Part shown: positions 8,098 through 16,222 of the stretch, piece by piece | Position numbering within the stretch: the first letter of the stretch is position 1 | How the letters are laid out: each line of letters starts with the position of its first letter | NCBI RefSeq assembly: GCF_003217325.1 | Contig: NZ_QJTI01000020.1 | Span: 1-34,156 of the forward strand | Reading direction: 5' to 3' | Length of the DNA stretch: 34,156 bases | DNA from: Rhodopseudomonas faecalis | Lineage (GTDB): Bacteria; Pseudomonadota; Alphaproteobacteria; Rhizobiales; Xanthobacteraceae | The notes under the pieces: model-generated | Told to the model about the DNA's origin: nothing | Databases searched by the model: none | The model's input: only the letters and a program-made list of their open reading frames with translations | Made by a program: the position numbers and the translations under genes

Positions 8098-8629
8098 ACC
8101 CCACCTGCCCTGCAACTTCCTGACTAGCACCCCGATCATTTCCCGCCTTTGAGTCCAGCGCCGCCGCGAGTGGCGCTGAGAATGATTGGCGCCTCTTGCG
8201 ATGCCGCTGGCAACGCCGCCGCATCCTGGCTCGCTCCGCGCCAACGCACGCTGACAGCCGCATCAGCGCAGCCGCCCTTCTCCCAACTATCCCTTTCAGC
8301 CCAGCCAGACCGGCGCGGCTTACAAGCGTGTCTTACAGGCATGTCTTGCAAGCGGGCCTTGCAGTTCGCCTTGTGAACGCACCTTGACCACGCTTTGCAG
8401 CACGACGGCTGCGCGCCAATCTTGCCGGCGCCGCCTCACGCTCAGTCCACGGCAACTAATTCCCCTCGGAGATCTACGAGGAAATTACAACTAATCACAC
8501 GATCAGCATCCACCTTGATCGCGAGGCGTGTTGTTCGCCTGACAGAACAAATGCCACACGAATAATTAGTTCATCGATTTTTCAGGGTGGCCGCTTAGCG
8601 TTGCGCGAATGTACCCCGAAGGATCGACC
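8098..8629. other. Non-coding region before the PAS/chemoreceptor pair
   Basis: About 530 bases without a convincing gene; short open frames here lack ribosome sites and family resemblance. It contains a degenerate 13-bp tandem repeat (8319-8400). It then has an AT-richer stretch (about 8450-8580) with small inverted repeats: CCTCG...CGAGG around 8463-8480 and AGGCG...CGCCT around 8523-8540. That stretch is a plausible promoter region for the downstream genes, but no sigma-factor consensus could be assigned. Confidence 0.5.
8319..8400. repeat. Degenerate 13-bp tandem repeat
   Basis: Units beginning CTT(A/G)CA or CTTG start at 8319, 8332, 8345, 8358, 8370 and 8383, with a last partial unit at 8393. 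The spacing is mostly 13 bases (13, 13, 13, 12, 13, 10). The first two units are CTTACAAGCGTGT and CTTACAGGCATGT; later ones decay. No open frame with support covers it. Confidence 0.55.
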
Positions 8630-9148
8630 ATGCAGCACCCCTCGCTCACCGGCATCGAAAGAAAGCTTGCGGAAAACGAGATCATCGTCAGCAAGACCGA
8701 CCTGAAAGGTCGCATCACCTACTGCAACGATGTTTTCAAGCTGATCTCCGGCTACAGCGAGCACGAACTGATTGGCAAGCCGCACAATATCATTCGGCAC
8801 TCGGACATGCCGCGCAGCATCTTCAAGCTGCTGTGGGACACCATTGCCGGTGGCAATGAGATTTTTGCCTACGTGAAGAACCACACCAGGAACGGCGATT
8901 ACTACTGGGTGCTGGCGCACGTCACCCCCGACTTTGACGATGCCGGCAAGATTACCGGCTACAACTCGTTCCGGCGCTCCGTCACGCCGAAGGCCATCAA
9001 GGCGATCGAGCCGATCTATGCCGGTCTGCTCAAGGAAGAAGCCCGGCATGCCGACCGTAAGGCCGGGCTGAAAGCCGCCACCGAGCAGTTGCAGCAACTT
9101 CTGGCATCCAAAGGCGTGACCTATGATCAATTCGTCCTCGGTCTCTAA
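8630..9148 (+). CDS. Aer-like PAS-domain sensor protein
   Basis: Stand-alone PAS protein of 172 residues, probably a redox or energy sensor. The PAS domain covers about residues 18-125. It carries the hallmarks of the FAD-binding PAS domain of E. coli Aer: [22 protein letters not shown], then [12 protein letters not shown] and [10 protein letters not shown]-terminal helix (about 130-165) could contact a partner. I chose the ATG at 8630 rather than 8609 because AGGA lies 9 bases before it. The last 26 bases overlap the start of the chemoreceptor gene in another frame, implying translational coupling. Unlike Aer it has no membrane anchor or signalling domain of its own; these are in the next gene. 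FAD binding is inferred from motif similarity. Confidence 0.85.
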   Translation: MQHPSLTGIERKLAENEIIVSKTDLKGRITYCNDVFKLISGYSEHELIGKPHNIIRHSDMPRSIFKLLWDTIAGGNEIFAYVKNHTRNGDYYWVLAHVTPDFDDAGKITGYNSFRRSVTPKAIKAIEPIYAGLLKEEARHADRKAGLKAATEQLQQLLASKGVTYDQFVLGL

Positions 9149-10802
9149 AGCGCTGACCGTATCGGTGCTGGCGACCGGCTTCTCGATCGCAGCCGCCGGA
9201 TGGAATGCCGCGCAGAACGCGCAGATCGCGGCCTCGCTCGCCGGCTGCGGCGCCTTGATGTCGGCGGTGTGCGCCTGGTGGCTCTTGCGCGCCACCAAGA
9301 GCATCAACAAGGCCATGGCCGCGCTCGAGCAAGCGGCGAGCGGCAATCTGAAGGCGCGTATCATCGGCATCCGCGGCCATGGCAGCGTCGGCAAGATGCT
9401 GGAGAACATCAACCGCGTGCTCGATCAGGTCGAGGGTTTCGCCAAGGAAACCGAGGCGGCGATGAAAGCCGCAGCATCCGGGCGTTTTTACCGAAAGATC
9501 ATGCCGCGCGGCTTTCGCGGCGATTTCGCGCGCTTCGCCAATGAAGTGAACAGCACGCTCACGCAGATGGAAGAGAACGTGCGCCGACTGGCGGCGTTCG
9601 AGGCGCGCATGCTGCGCGAGGCGGTGACCGTCACCATAACCGTCAATGAAGGCGCGATCGCCAACACCCGCATCGTTGGCGGCATTCGCAGCGCGCGCAG
9701 CGAGTCACAGGGCATGGCGGCCGCGACCGAGCAGATGGTCGCCGGTTTCCGCACCATCAGCGCCAGCGGCAACGAGGCGGCCCGGCTTTCCGAAAACGCC
9801 AAGAGCATCAGTGAGGACGCGCGGCGCATCGTCGGCGAGGCGATGGCGGAATTTGGCCAGATCGAAGCGTCGGTTGCCGATGCCGCCGAACGTGTCTCCA
9901 GCCTTGCGGCCTCCTCGGAAGCGATCGGCGAAATCCTGGAATCGATCGAGCGCATTGCCGCGCAAACCAACCTGCTGGCGCTCAACGCCACGATCGAAGC
10001 CGCGCGCGCCGGCGAGGCTGGGCGCGGCTTCGCGGTGGTGGCGCAGGAGGTCAAGCAATTGTCGCAGCAGACCGCGGCAGCCGCCACCGACATCAATCAG
10101 CGCGTCACCACGCTGCGCCAGGAGATGGCCGGCATCGTCGACACCATGACCCACGGCACGCGGTCGATCGCCAAGGGCCGCAAGGCGATGGAGACCATGG
10201 GCGAGCGGATCGGCGACGTCACCACCCAGGTCTCGAATACCACGGTTAGAATCGAGGAAATCTCACACGTGCTGTCGGAGCAATCAGCCGCGGCCAATCA
10301 GATTTCCGAAGGCGTTCAGAACATCGCCGAACGCGCCGACAGCAATGCCAACGCGGTCCATGAAAGCTCCAAGGCGCTACACGGCGTCGAAGAGGAAATG
10401 GGATCGCTGCTCAAACTGCTGTCCGAGCGCGACATTCCCGACAAGGTGCTTCTGCTGGCCAAGTCGGACCATGTGCTGTGGAAGAAGCGGCTGCTCGACA
10501 TGGTGGCCGGTGATCTCAAACTATCGACCGACGAATTGGCGAACGACACCACTTGCCGGCTCGGAAAGTGGTACCACGGACCGGACGTCGAGCATCTGCG
10601 TCATCTGCCGGAATTCCAGGCGCTGGCAGCGCCGCACCATGCCGTGCACCAGAACGGCATCGAGGCGGTGAACTGCTTCAATCAGGGCCGTTACGACGAA
10701 GCGCTCAAATACATCGAGCGCGTTGAAGATGCCTCACGGCAGGTTCTGGAATGCCTCGATCTGCTGATCGCCGCGCAGCAGCGGCAGAAGAAAGCCGCCT
10801 GA
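9123..10802 (+). CDS. Methyl-accepting chemoreceptor with C-terminal zinc-binding CZB domain
   Basis: Chemotaxis transducer of 559 residues. Two hydrophobic helices (about 9-27 and 36-55) are separated by a very short loop, so there is no periplasmic ligand domain, as in Aer. HAMP-like sequence follows (about 56-150). The cytoplasmic signalling hairpin has the classic tip [23 protein letters not shown] (about 277-300). The C-terminal CZB domain shows the expected ligands: His450 (SDHVLW), Cys478 (CRLGKWY), and His505/His509 in PHHAVH. CZB domains in other bacteria bind zinc and respond to zinc or hypochlorous acid. There is no CheR-tethering pentapeptide at the C terminus. The gene overlaps the PAS sensor by 26 bases; I infer that the two proteins form one receptor. 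The ATG has only a weak AAGG upstream, consistent with coupled translation. Confidence 0.93.
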   Translation: MINSSSVSKALTVSVLATGFSIAAAGWNAAQNAQIAASLAGCGALMSAVCAWWLLRATKSINKAMAALEQAASGNLKARIIGIRGHGSVGKMLENINRVLDQVEGFAKETEAAMKAAASGRFYRKIMPRGFRGDFARFANEVNSTLTQMEENVRRLAAFEARMLREAVTVTITVNEGAIANTRIVGGIRSARSESQGMAAATEQMVAGFRTISASGNEAARLSENAKSISEDARRIVGEAMAEFGQIEASVADAAERVSSLAASSEAIGEILESIERIAAQTNLLALNATIEAARAGEAGRGFAVVAQEVKQLSQQTAAAATDINQRVTTLRQEMAGIVDTMTHGTRSIAKGRKAMETMGERIGDVTTQVSNTTVRIEEISHVLSEQSAAANQISEGVQNIAERADSNANAVHESSKALHGVEEEMGSLLKLLSERDIPDKVLLLAKSDHVLWKKRLLDMVAGDLKLSTDELANDTTCRLGKWYHGPDVEHLRHLPEFQALAAPHHAVHQNGIEAVNCFNQGRYDEALKYIERVEDASRQVLECLDLLIAAQQRQKKAA

Positions 10803-10819
10803 CCACCACGAGCGCTTAG

Positions 10820-10853
10820 CAATCTTCCCTCCCCTTTTGGCGAGGGAAGATTG
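10820..10853. terminator. Hairpin between convergent chemoreceptor and msrB genes
   Basis: Perfect 12-bp stem (CAATCTTCCCTC / GAGGGAAGATTG) with a 10-base loop in a 57-base gap between converging genes. It could end transcription from both sides. No long T-run follows. The CCCTC...GAGGG core resembles the hairpin at the far right end of the window. Confidence 0.6.
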
Positions 10854-10859
10854 CGCGGG

Positions 10860-11357
10860 TCAGGTCGCGTTCGGCGATGCGGGCTGGAAGGTGAGCCCAA
10901 AGCCGTCGATGCAATAGCGCAGCCCGGTCGGCTTCGGGCCATCATCGAACACATGCCCGAGATGACCGCCGCAGCGCCGGCAGTGCACTTCCGTGCGCAC
11001 CATGCCGAGCGTTGAGTCGCGCCGCTCGCCGATCGCGTTCGGGAGCGGCTGCCAGAAACTCGGCCAGCCGGTGCCGCTGTCATATTTGGTGTCGGATGAA
11101 AACAGCGGCAGCTCGCAGCCCGCGCAAGCGAACGTGCCCTTGCGCTTCTCTTTCAGCAGCGGACTGGAGAACGGCCGCTCGGTGCCCTCCTCGCGCAGGA
11201 TGTAATACTGCATCGGGGTGAGCTGCTGCTTCCATTGCTCGGGCGTCTTCTCGATCTCGAAGCGTTCGGCGGCACGCGCCGCATCGCCGCGTAGCCAGGG
11301 CAGCCCGAGCAGCGCGGCCATCGATCCGGCAGCGGCGAGCATCGTGCGGCGGTTCAT
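10860..11357 (-). CDS. msrB: Peptide methionine (R)-S-oxide reductase MsrB, exported form
   Basis: Repairs oxidised methionine (R-sulfoxide) in proteins. The 165-residue product begins [11 protein letters not shown] followed by a hydrophobic stretch and an Ala-x-Ala site (about residue 30), a Tat-like or Sec signal peptide. The enzyme is therefore probably periplasmic. The mature part has the MsrB fold landmarks: zinc cysteines C78/C81 and C126/C129, GWPSF at about 97-101, and catalytic C149 in RYCID. The segment before GWPSF has DSGT with no resolving cysteine, so recycling may use a different cysteine or an external reductant. I chose the ATG at 11355-11357, with GGGAG 8 bases upstream, over a longer frame that starts upstream without a signal peptide. 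It converges on the chemoreceptor gene. Confidence 0.92.
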   Translation of the reverse strand: MNRRTMLAAAGSMAALLGLPWLRGDAARAAERFEIEKTPEQWKQQLTPMQYYILREEGTERPFSSPLLKEKRKGTFACAGCELPLFSSDTKYDSGTGWPSFWQPLPNAIGERRDSTLGMVRTEVHCRRCGGHLGHVFDDGPKPTGLRYCIDGFGLTFQPASPNAT

Positions 11358-11469
11358 GAGCAATCTCCCTTGCTGAGCGCAGCCATCCCGCGGCGAGGCA
11401 TCCGCGCACGCGGCGCGGCGAACGCGCGTCCTGGCGCAGTTACGTTTCGCTAAGCATCGGGTTGCCACT

Positions 11470-12909
11470 TTACGGCGGCGGTGGGCTCACATTATCGCGA
11501 GCCGGGGCGCCCGCGCCGTCCGGCTGCTCGGGCGGCTGTTCAGCCGGCGGCGCGTTGCGCATCGCCAGCGCCGCCTCGCGCCGCTCCTCCCGGGCGAGCA
11601 GCCGCGCCCGCGCCCGCTCGTGATAGCGGGCCAGCGCGCCCTGAGCCGCAGCATGGCCGCGCGTCGCCCAGCTGATGGCCTGGCCGGCCACCCGGCCGAT
11701 ATTGCCGCCGACCCACACCAGTTCGAACGGCGCAAACAATCTCCAGCGGTCGTCGCCGGTCAGGATCGCCTGCGCGATCAGCTTGCCGGCCAGCGCCGAG
11801 CTGTTCAGCCCCTGGCGGCCAAAACCGCTCGCCACCCACAGCCCATGCTGCATCTGGCCGATCTGCGGCATGCCATGCACGGTCTGGCCGATCACGCCGC
11901 AGCCGCAGCGTTCGATCGTCACCTCGCCGAGCTGGGGAAACACGGTGCGGACCCGGCGCGCGATCGATTTCGCCATGCGTTCCGGCGCCATCGCAAAAGT
12001 GGTCTCCGGGCTCGACCAGACCAGCCGGTCGCCCTGCACCACCCGGAAATGGTCGATGCCGTGGCTGTCGGCCACCGAGCCGGTGAACGAAATCGCCTCC
12101 GCCAGCCGCTCGCCGAGCGGCGCGGTCACGCCGGCATAGCGCCACACCGGCAGCAGCGTGTCGGTGAGCCGCTGATGCGGCGCGCCGAGATGAACATTAC
12201 CGGCCAGCACGATATGCGAGGCGCGCAGCCGCGCCTGCGGCGTCACGATCCGCTTGCGAATGCCGTCCGGATCGATGCTGACCACCTCCGTGCCCTCATA
12301 GATCCGGGCACCGGCTTTAGCAGCGAGCGCCGCGAGGCCATGCAGATAGCGGCGGCCGTCCAGCTGGAACGCGCCGGGATAATACACGCCATGGAAATAG
12401 CGATCGGTGACAAGCGCCTCGCGCACCTGTTCGATCTGCCAGCCTTCGACCGGAGTGCCGAATTCATTGCCGAGCAATGTCAGCCGTTCGATCAGCTGGT
12501 CGCCGCTTTCGATGGTGGAAACTTCAAGCGCCCCCTCGCTGATCGCAAGATCCGGGATCTGCTCGGCGATCGCGCGCACATAATCGGCGCCGTAGCTCGA
12601 AAGAACCCACAGATCTTTGGTGTGGTGCAGGCCGATGCGATCGATCAGATCGGCCAGCGGCACGCCGTAGCCGGGACGCACGGTTCCAAGCATATGACCG
12701 GACGCGCTCCAGCCGATCTGCCGGGCTTCCAATACCGCTACGCTGAGCCCGCCCCGCGCCAGTTCATAAGCGACGGTCAGCCCCGCCAAACCGGCGCCGA
12801 CCACGCAGACATCGACGTCACGATCGAGTCGCAACTGCGGCCATTCCGGGGCCTCCGCCACGGCCGGACCGCCGTTTTCGCCGACAGTGCTGTCGATATC
12901 GCTGGTCAT
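11470..12909 (-). CDS. FAD-dependent oxidoreductase, DAO family
   Basis: Flavoenzyme of 479 residues. A Rossmann FAD-binding motif ([21 protein letters not shown]) lies at about residues 34-54 and is followed by [17 protein letters not shown]. The C-terminal region has the DAO-family nucleotide-contact stretch [24 protein letters not shown]. The overall layout resembles amine or amino-acid oxidases such as gamma-glutamylputrescine oxidase (PuuB), but the substrate cannot be read from the sequence. An unusual tail of about 60 residues is rich in Arg/Ala and then Pro (ending VSPPPP). No signal peptide is seen, so it should be cytoplasmic. The nearest neighbours are unrelated, so context does not help with function. 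The start at 12907-12909 lacks a strong ribosome site. Confidence 0.85.
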   Translation of the reverse strand: MTSDIDSTVGENGGPAVAEAPEWPQLRLDRDVDVCVVGAGLAGLTVAYELARGGLSVAVLEARQIGWSASGHMLGTVRPGYGVPLADLIDRIGLHHTKDLWVLSSYGADYVRAIAEQIPDLAISEGALEVSTIESGDQLIERLTLLGNEFGTPVEGWQIEQVREALVTDRYFHGVYYPGAFQLDGRRYLHGLAALAAKAGARIYEGTEVVSIDPDGIRKRIVTPQARLRASHIVLAGNVHLGAPHQRLTDTLLPVWRYAGVTAPLGERLAEAISFTGSVADSHGIDHFRVVQGDRLVWSSPETTFAMAPERMAKSIARRVRTVFPQLGEVTIERCGCGVIGQTVHGMPQIGQMQHGLWVASGFGRQGLNSSALAGKLIAQAILTGDDRWRLFAPFELVWVGGNIGRVAGQAISWATRGHAAAQGALARYHERARARLLAREERREAALAMRNAPPAEQPPEQPDGAGAPARDNVSPPPP

Positions 12910-13020
12910 TACGCCGTCTTACGAAGGCCGCGAGGACTTGTCACCTTGTCGTGCCAGCCGTTCTCCATTAATCCGCAGGGCAAGTAGCCCTTTCGTCCCC
13001 GAGGCCGTCCTGAGATCCCC

Positions 13021-13551
13021 ATGCGCCGACTGATCCTGCTGCGACACGCCAAGACCGAACCCGAGGCGCCGACCGGCAAGGACCAGGATCGCCGTCTCGA
13101 CGACCGCGGCCGCAACGATGCCGCCACCATTGGCTGCTGGCTGACCGACAATGATCTGGTGCCCGATACCGTGCTGGTGTCGAGCGCCACCCGTGCCCAG
13201 CAGACCTGGGCAATTGTCGGCGAACAGATCCCGGCCGAGGCCGCGCCCAATGTCAGCAACGTGCCGGAGCTATATTGTGCCGGGCCGATGACGATGCTGC
13301 AGCTGATCCGCGGCATGTCCGACGATGCCAAGCGGCTGCTGGTGGTCGCTCATAATCCCGGCCTGCATGAGCTGGCGCTGGCGCTGACCGGCCATCATCC
13401 AAACCGGTCACGGCCGCTGCCGGGCAGCATGCCGACCGCGGGTCTGTTCGTGATCGATTTTCCGACCGACGATTGGAGCCAGGTCGGTTTTGGCGAGGGC
13501 TTGCTTGAACATTTCACCAGCCCGAAACTGTTGAAGTCAGCCGGCGCCTGA
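13021..13551 (+). CDS. sixA: SixA-type histidine phosphatase family protein
   Basis: Small histidine-phosphatase (phosphoglycerate-mutase fold) of 176 residues. The catalytic LLRHAKTE motif puts the phospho-accepting His at residue 9. Partner residues are in SSATRAQQTW (Arg58) and the second histidine in VAHNPG (His111). This short RHA form matches SixA, which in E. coli removes phosphate from phosphohistidine proteins of the phosphotransfer/PTS type. The true substrate here is unknown. The ribosome site is weak (GAGG about 13 bases before the ATG). It is divergent from the FAD oxidoreductase and precedes a universal stress gene by about 100 bases, so the two may or may not be co-transcribed. 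Confidence 0.85.
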   Translation: MRRLILLRHAKTEPEAPTGKDQDRRLDDRGRNDAATIGCWLTDNDLVPDTVLVSSATRAQQTWAIVGEQIPAEAAPNVSNVPELYCAGPMTMLQLIRGMSDDAKRLLVVAHNPGLHELALALTGHHPNRSRPLPGSMPTAGLFVIDFPTDDWSQVGFGEGLLEHFTSPKLLKSAGA

Positions 13552-13653
13552 GCGCCGCCATACGTCCTCCCGCGATTGTTGTGCTAGCCTTGCTGTGCAG
13601 CGCTGCGCCGCACATCGCATCAGCGGGGCCGCTGCCGTGCGGAGGCGGCGACG

Positions 13654-14082
13654 ATGTATAAATCCATCCTGGTCCCGATCGATCTGTCCGATACCGAACT
13701 GATCAAGCCGGCGCTCGCGACCGCGGCATCGCTGGCGTCCTGCTATGACGCCAAGGTGCGGCTGCTCAATGTGCTGCAACTGACGCCGGTGATGCTGGCC
13801 GAATATGTGCCTGCGGATTTCGACGCCCAGCAGCACGAGGCCGCGGCGCAGGCGATGGAAGCGATCGCCAAGGAGTCCGGCATCGATGCCGCGCGGCTGT
13901 CGACCGCGGTGCGGCAGGGCGGCGGCATTTATCACGAGATTCTGGAAGAAGCCGCGGCGATCGGCGCCGACCTGATCGTGATGACCTCGCACCGGCCGGC
14001 GATGCGCACCTATTTCCTCGGCTCCAATGCCGGCCATGTGGTGCGCTATGCCACCTGCTCGGTGCTGGTGGTGCGGCACTGA
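13654..14082 (+). CDS. Universal stress protein, UspA family
   Basis: Cytoplasmic single-domain universal stress protein of 142 residues. It opens with YKSILVPIDLSD, the first beta strand with the nucleotide-contacting Asp. It closes with a G-(9)-GS type ATP-binding segment, seen here as MTSHRPAMRTYFLGSNAGHVV and then SVLVVRH. The canonical GSHGR is replaced by TSHRPAM, a variant that still fits nucleotide-binding Usp proteins. GGAGG lies about 8 bases before the ATG. Such proteins usually help survival under starvation, oxidative or energy stress. Nothing in the flanks fixes a specific role. Confidence 0.92.
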   Translation: MYKSILVPIDLSDTELIKPALATAASLASCYDAKVRLLNVLQLTPVMLAEYVPADFDAQQHEAAAQAMEAIAKESGIDAARLSTAVRQGGGIYHEILEEAAAIGADLIVMTSHRPAMRTYFLGSNAGHVVRYATCSVLVVRH

Positions 14083-14091
14083 CGCCGCCGG

Positions 14092-14697
14092 CTACGGCAG
14101 CAGATCCGCAGGCAGGGCGTCGAACGAATAGCGGCGCGGCTTGTTGCGGCGGATGAAGCCGCCGATCTGCCAGCCGAACAGCGCGGCAAAGCCGAGGATG
14201 AACAGCACGCCCGGCCATTCGCCGACCGCGACCGCGCGCGCCAGCAGCGCGGTCATGGCGACCGCCAGCAGCGCCAGCACCACCAAGGCGCCGTTATAGC
14301 CGAGCGCCGACAAGCCGCCGGTCAATTCGGCCTGGCTGCCGGCCGCCTTCAAGCGCTGATGCAAGGCCACCATGAACGCGCGATAGGCCTCATCCTGCGG
14401 CGCCATCAGCGTCACGGTCTGCCAGGAGGTCGACAGGATGGTGAGACGCTGGCCGTCCAAGGTGCGCAGATCGGCCCGAAAACGCCGCGACTGCATCGAC
14501 ACCGGCCGAAAGCTGAGCCGCACCGACGCGATCGAGCCATAGGGCCAGATGCCGCTACGGGCGCCGATCTGCCAGGACAGCCCCTGTTCCATCAGGTCGA
14601 AGCGGCGCGCGCCGCCGATCAGCGAGGCGCGATAACCGTAATGCACACCGGCCTCGGCTTCGAGCGGGGCGTCGAGTTCGGGCTTATCGGCGGTCAT
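14092..14697 (-). CDS. Hypothetical inner-membrane protein, 201 residues
   Basis: I do not recognise a named family. The N-terminal 110 residues are soluble and beta-rich (YGYRASLIGGARRFDLMEQGLSWQIG, then WPYGSIASVRLSFRP), suggestive of a PH-like fold seen in some bacterial membrane proteins. This is followed by two membrane helices (about 130-150 and 158-178) and a basic C terminus (RRNKPRRYSFD). It converges with the universal stress gene, with only 9 bases between their stop codons. It is divergent from the next small membrane protein. Confidence 0.75.
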   Translation of the reverse strand: MTADKPELDAPLEAEAGVHYGYRASLIGGARRFDLMEQGLSWQIGARSGIWPYGSIASVRLSFRPVSMQSRRFRADLRTLDGQRLTILSTSWQTVTLMAPQDEAYRAFMVALHQRLKAAGSQAELTGGLSALGYNGALVVLALLAVAMTALLARAVAVGEWPGVLFILGFAALFGWQIGGFIRRNKPRRYSFDALPADLLP

Positions 14698-14835
14698 CGG
14701 ATTTCAATTGCGCATCGGGTGATGGCCGCGCCAGCGGCGTTTGCCTGTGAACAGCCATTAGCATACAAGCAGCCGATCCGGCTGCGGCGCAACGCCTCGG
14801 CTGATGTCCGTTGGCTCGACCACCGAAATGGCCCG

Positions 14836-15303
14836 ATGACCAAGCCCGTATCCTTCCCGCGCCACCTGATTTTCGCCGCCGCGCTGATCTGCGGCGTGCT
14901 GATGGCGCTGGCGGTGCACATGCTCGGCCAATCGATCGGCCTTGAGCTCGACGGGCTGTGGCGCGCGGACCAGCGCGACATCGTGCCGGCCGGCGCGGCG
15001 CTGGCGTGGTGGCTGGTGGCCACTGCCGGTTTTGCCGGGGGCTATTTCACCGCATCGCTGATGCGCAGCGCAGCCGCGGGCGAAATCCCGCCGCGGCTAC
15101 GCAATTTTCTGGTGGCGGTCGGCGTGCTGCTGCTCGCCGCCGCCGGCCGGGTCGCCTCGGCGCCGAGCGCGGTGCCGACCGTGTCCGCCGTGCTGGCGGG
15201 CGTGGTGGCCCTGCTGATCGGCGCGCTACTGGCCTTCTGCGGCGTGCATTTCGCGCTCCGCAAAGGCGAGCCCCCGCCCGTTAGCCGGTCGCCCGCAGAT
15301 TGA
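14836..15303 (+). CDS. Hypothetical membrane protein, 155 residues
   Basis: Unrecognised integral membrane protein. About four hydrophobic helices are visible: FAAALICGVLMALAVHML, LAWWLVATAGFAGGYF, FLVAVGVLLLAAAGRV and LAGVVALLIGALLAFCGVHF. The frame is open further upstream, but I chose the ATG at 14836 because the protein then begins just before the first helix (MTKPVSFPRHLIF). No strong ribosome site was seen. It is divergent from the 14697 gene. Its 3' end overlaps the stop of the convergent ferritin-fold gene by 23 bases. Confidence 0.7.
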   Translation: MTKPVSFPRHLIFAAALICGVLMALAVHMLGQSIGLELDGLWRADQRDIVPAGAALAWWLVATAGFAGGYFTASLMRSAAAGEIPPRLRNFLVAVGVLLLAAAGRVASAPSAVPTVSAVLAGVVALLIGALLAFCGVHFALRKGEPPPVSRSPAD

Positions 15304-15787
15304 TGGTGCTCTCCGCGAGCGCGGTCAGTTTCTTGTCGGTGGCCTTTTCTTCATCCAGCGTCGTCTGCAGCACCGCCGCGCAGTCATTGCGGCCGAGCTG
15401 CTTGGCCCACGCCACCAGGCTGCCATAGCGGGTGATCTCGTAATGCTCGGCGGCCTGCGCAGCGTTGATCAACGCGGCGTCGAGCACCGCCTTGTCCTCG
15501 ACCTCGCCGGCGACCTCTTCGGCCTCCTCGATGATGCCGTCGATCGCGGGACAATCCACCGCCTGCGCCTGCGCGCCATGCATCTGGAACACCTGCTCCA
15601 GCCGCTGGACATGGGTCCTGGTTTCGTCGAGATGGCTGAGGAAACCCTGCTTGAGCTGCGCATTGTTGGCCTTGTCGGCCATCTTCGGCAGCGCCTTCAC
15701 CAGTTGTTTCTCGGCGTAATAGATGTCCTGCAGCTGGTGCACGAACAGGTCATCCATGGTCTTGATGTCCTTGGTGAAAAGTCCCAT
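15281..15787 (-). CDS. Ferritin-like DUF892 protein (YciE/YciF family)
   Basis: All-helical ferritin-fold protein of 168 residues. It begins MGLFTKDIKTMDDLFVHQLQDIYYAEKQLVKALPKMA, the standard DUF892 opening. Glu and His residues expected for a di-metal site are visible in helices 1-4 (YYAEKQL, HLDETRTHVQRLE, AAEHYEITRY, DEEKATDKKL). E. coli YciE/YciF are stress-induced and their function is not settled. An excellent ribosome site (AGAGGAG) lies 6 bases before the ATG at 15785-15787. It converges on and overlaps the membrane-protein gene. General-stress induction is likely by family, but no promoter was identified. Confidence 0.9.
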   Translation of the reverse strand: MGLFTKDIKTMDDLFVHQLQDIYYAEKQLVKALPKMADKANNAQLKQGFLSHLDETRTHVQRLEQVFQMHGAQAQAVDCPAIDGIIEEAEEVAGEVEDKAVLDAALINAAQAAEHYEITRYGSLVAWAKQLGRNDCAAVLQTTLDEEKATDKKLTALAESTINLRATG

Positions 15788-16222
15788 CGCGGCTCCTCTT
15801 GGTTGCCAAATGCATGGCAACAGGGCCTGTGCCCTGTCGCAAGGTCCGCGGACAACCGCCGGAGCGCAGCGGCGTTCCGGACTGAAGGAGCATTGATCAT
15901 CGCGATGGCGTGAGGCGGCCTTGAGCGATATGGAAGCGCGGTCGCCAAGGAGCAGCTCAAGCGGCGGCTCAAGGCGTGGCACAAAGCGCAGGCGACGATC
16001 CGCCGCTGCGTTTGTCGCAATTGCGCAACGGTTTGCGCTATATCAAGGGCGTTCGGGGGGCACTCGGGAAGATGCACACACCGGCTGGGCCAGGGTGCAG
16101 TTTTTTTTCTGACGAGCCGCTTTCGCCCAATGGATTATGCGCGTTATGAGTAGCTCGGCAGCCTTTGGCCAGTTTTCGCCTCAATCGGCCTACACCACGG
16201 CGCCGCCCATCCCGGAGGACGA
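15788..16222. other. Gene-poor region between divergent ferritin-like and membrane-protein genes
   Basis: About 435 bases between divergent genes. A plus-strand frame from about 15914 to 16150 encodes a basic stretch (AVAKEQLKRRLKAWHKAQ) that looks protein-like, but it has no start or ribosome site and no family I know; it may be a gene remnant. An eight-T run lies at 16101-16108 without a convincing hairpin before it. The promoters of both flanking genes presumably lie here. Confidence 0.45.

Noticed and set aside
8187-8202. Second sigma-54 promoter (TTGGCGCCTCTTGCG) before the PAS gene
   Set aside because: The GG to GC distance is 10 bases instead of 12, so it should not work with sigma-54.
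11620-12987. 455-codon plus-strand frame opposite the FAD oxidoreductase
   Set aside because: The minus strand has a clear FAD-binding fold; the plus frame shows no family features.
15914-16150. Small gene with a KEQLKRRLKAWHKAQ-like product
   Set aside because: No start codon with a ribosome site and no known family; at most a remnant.
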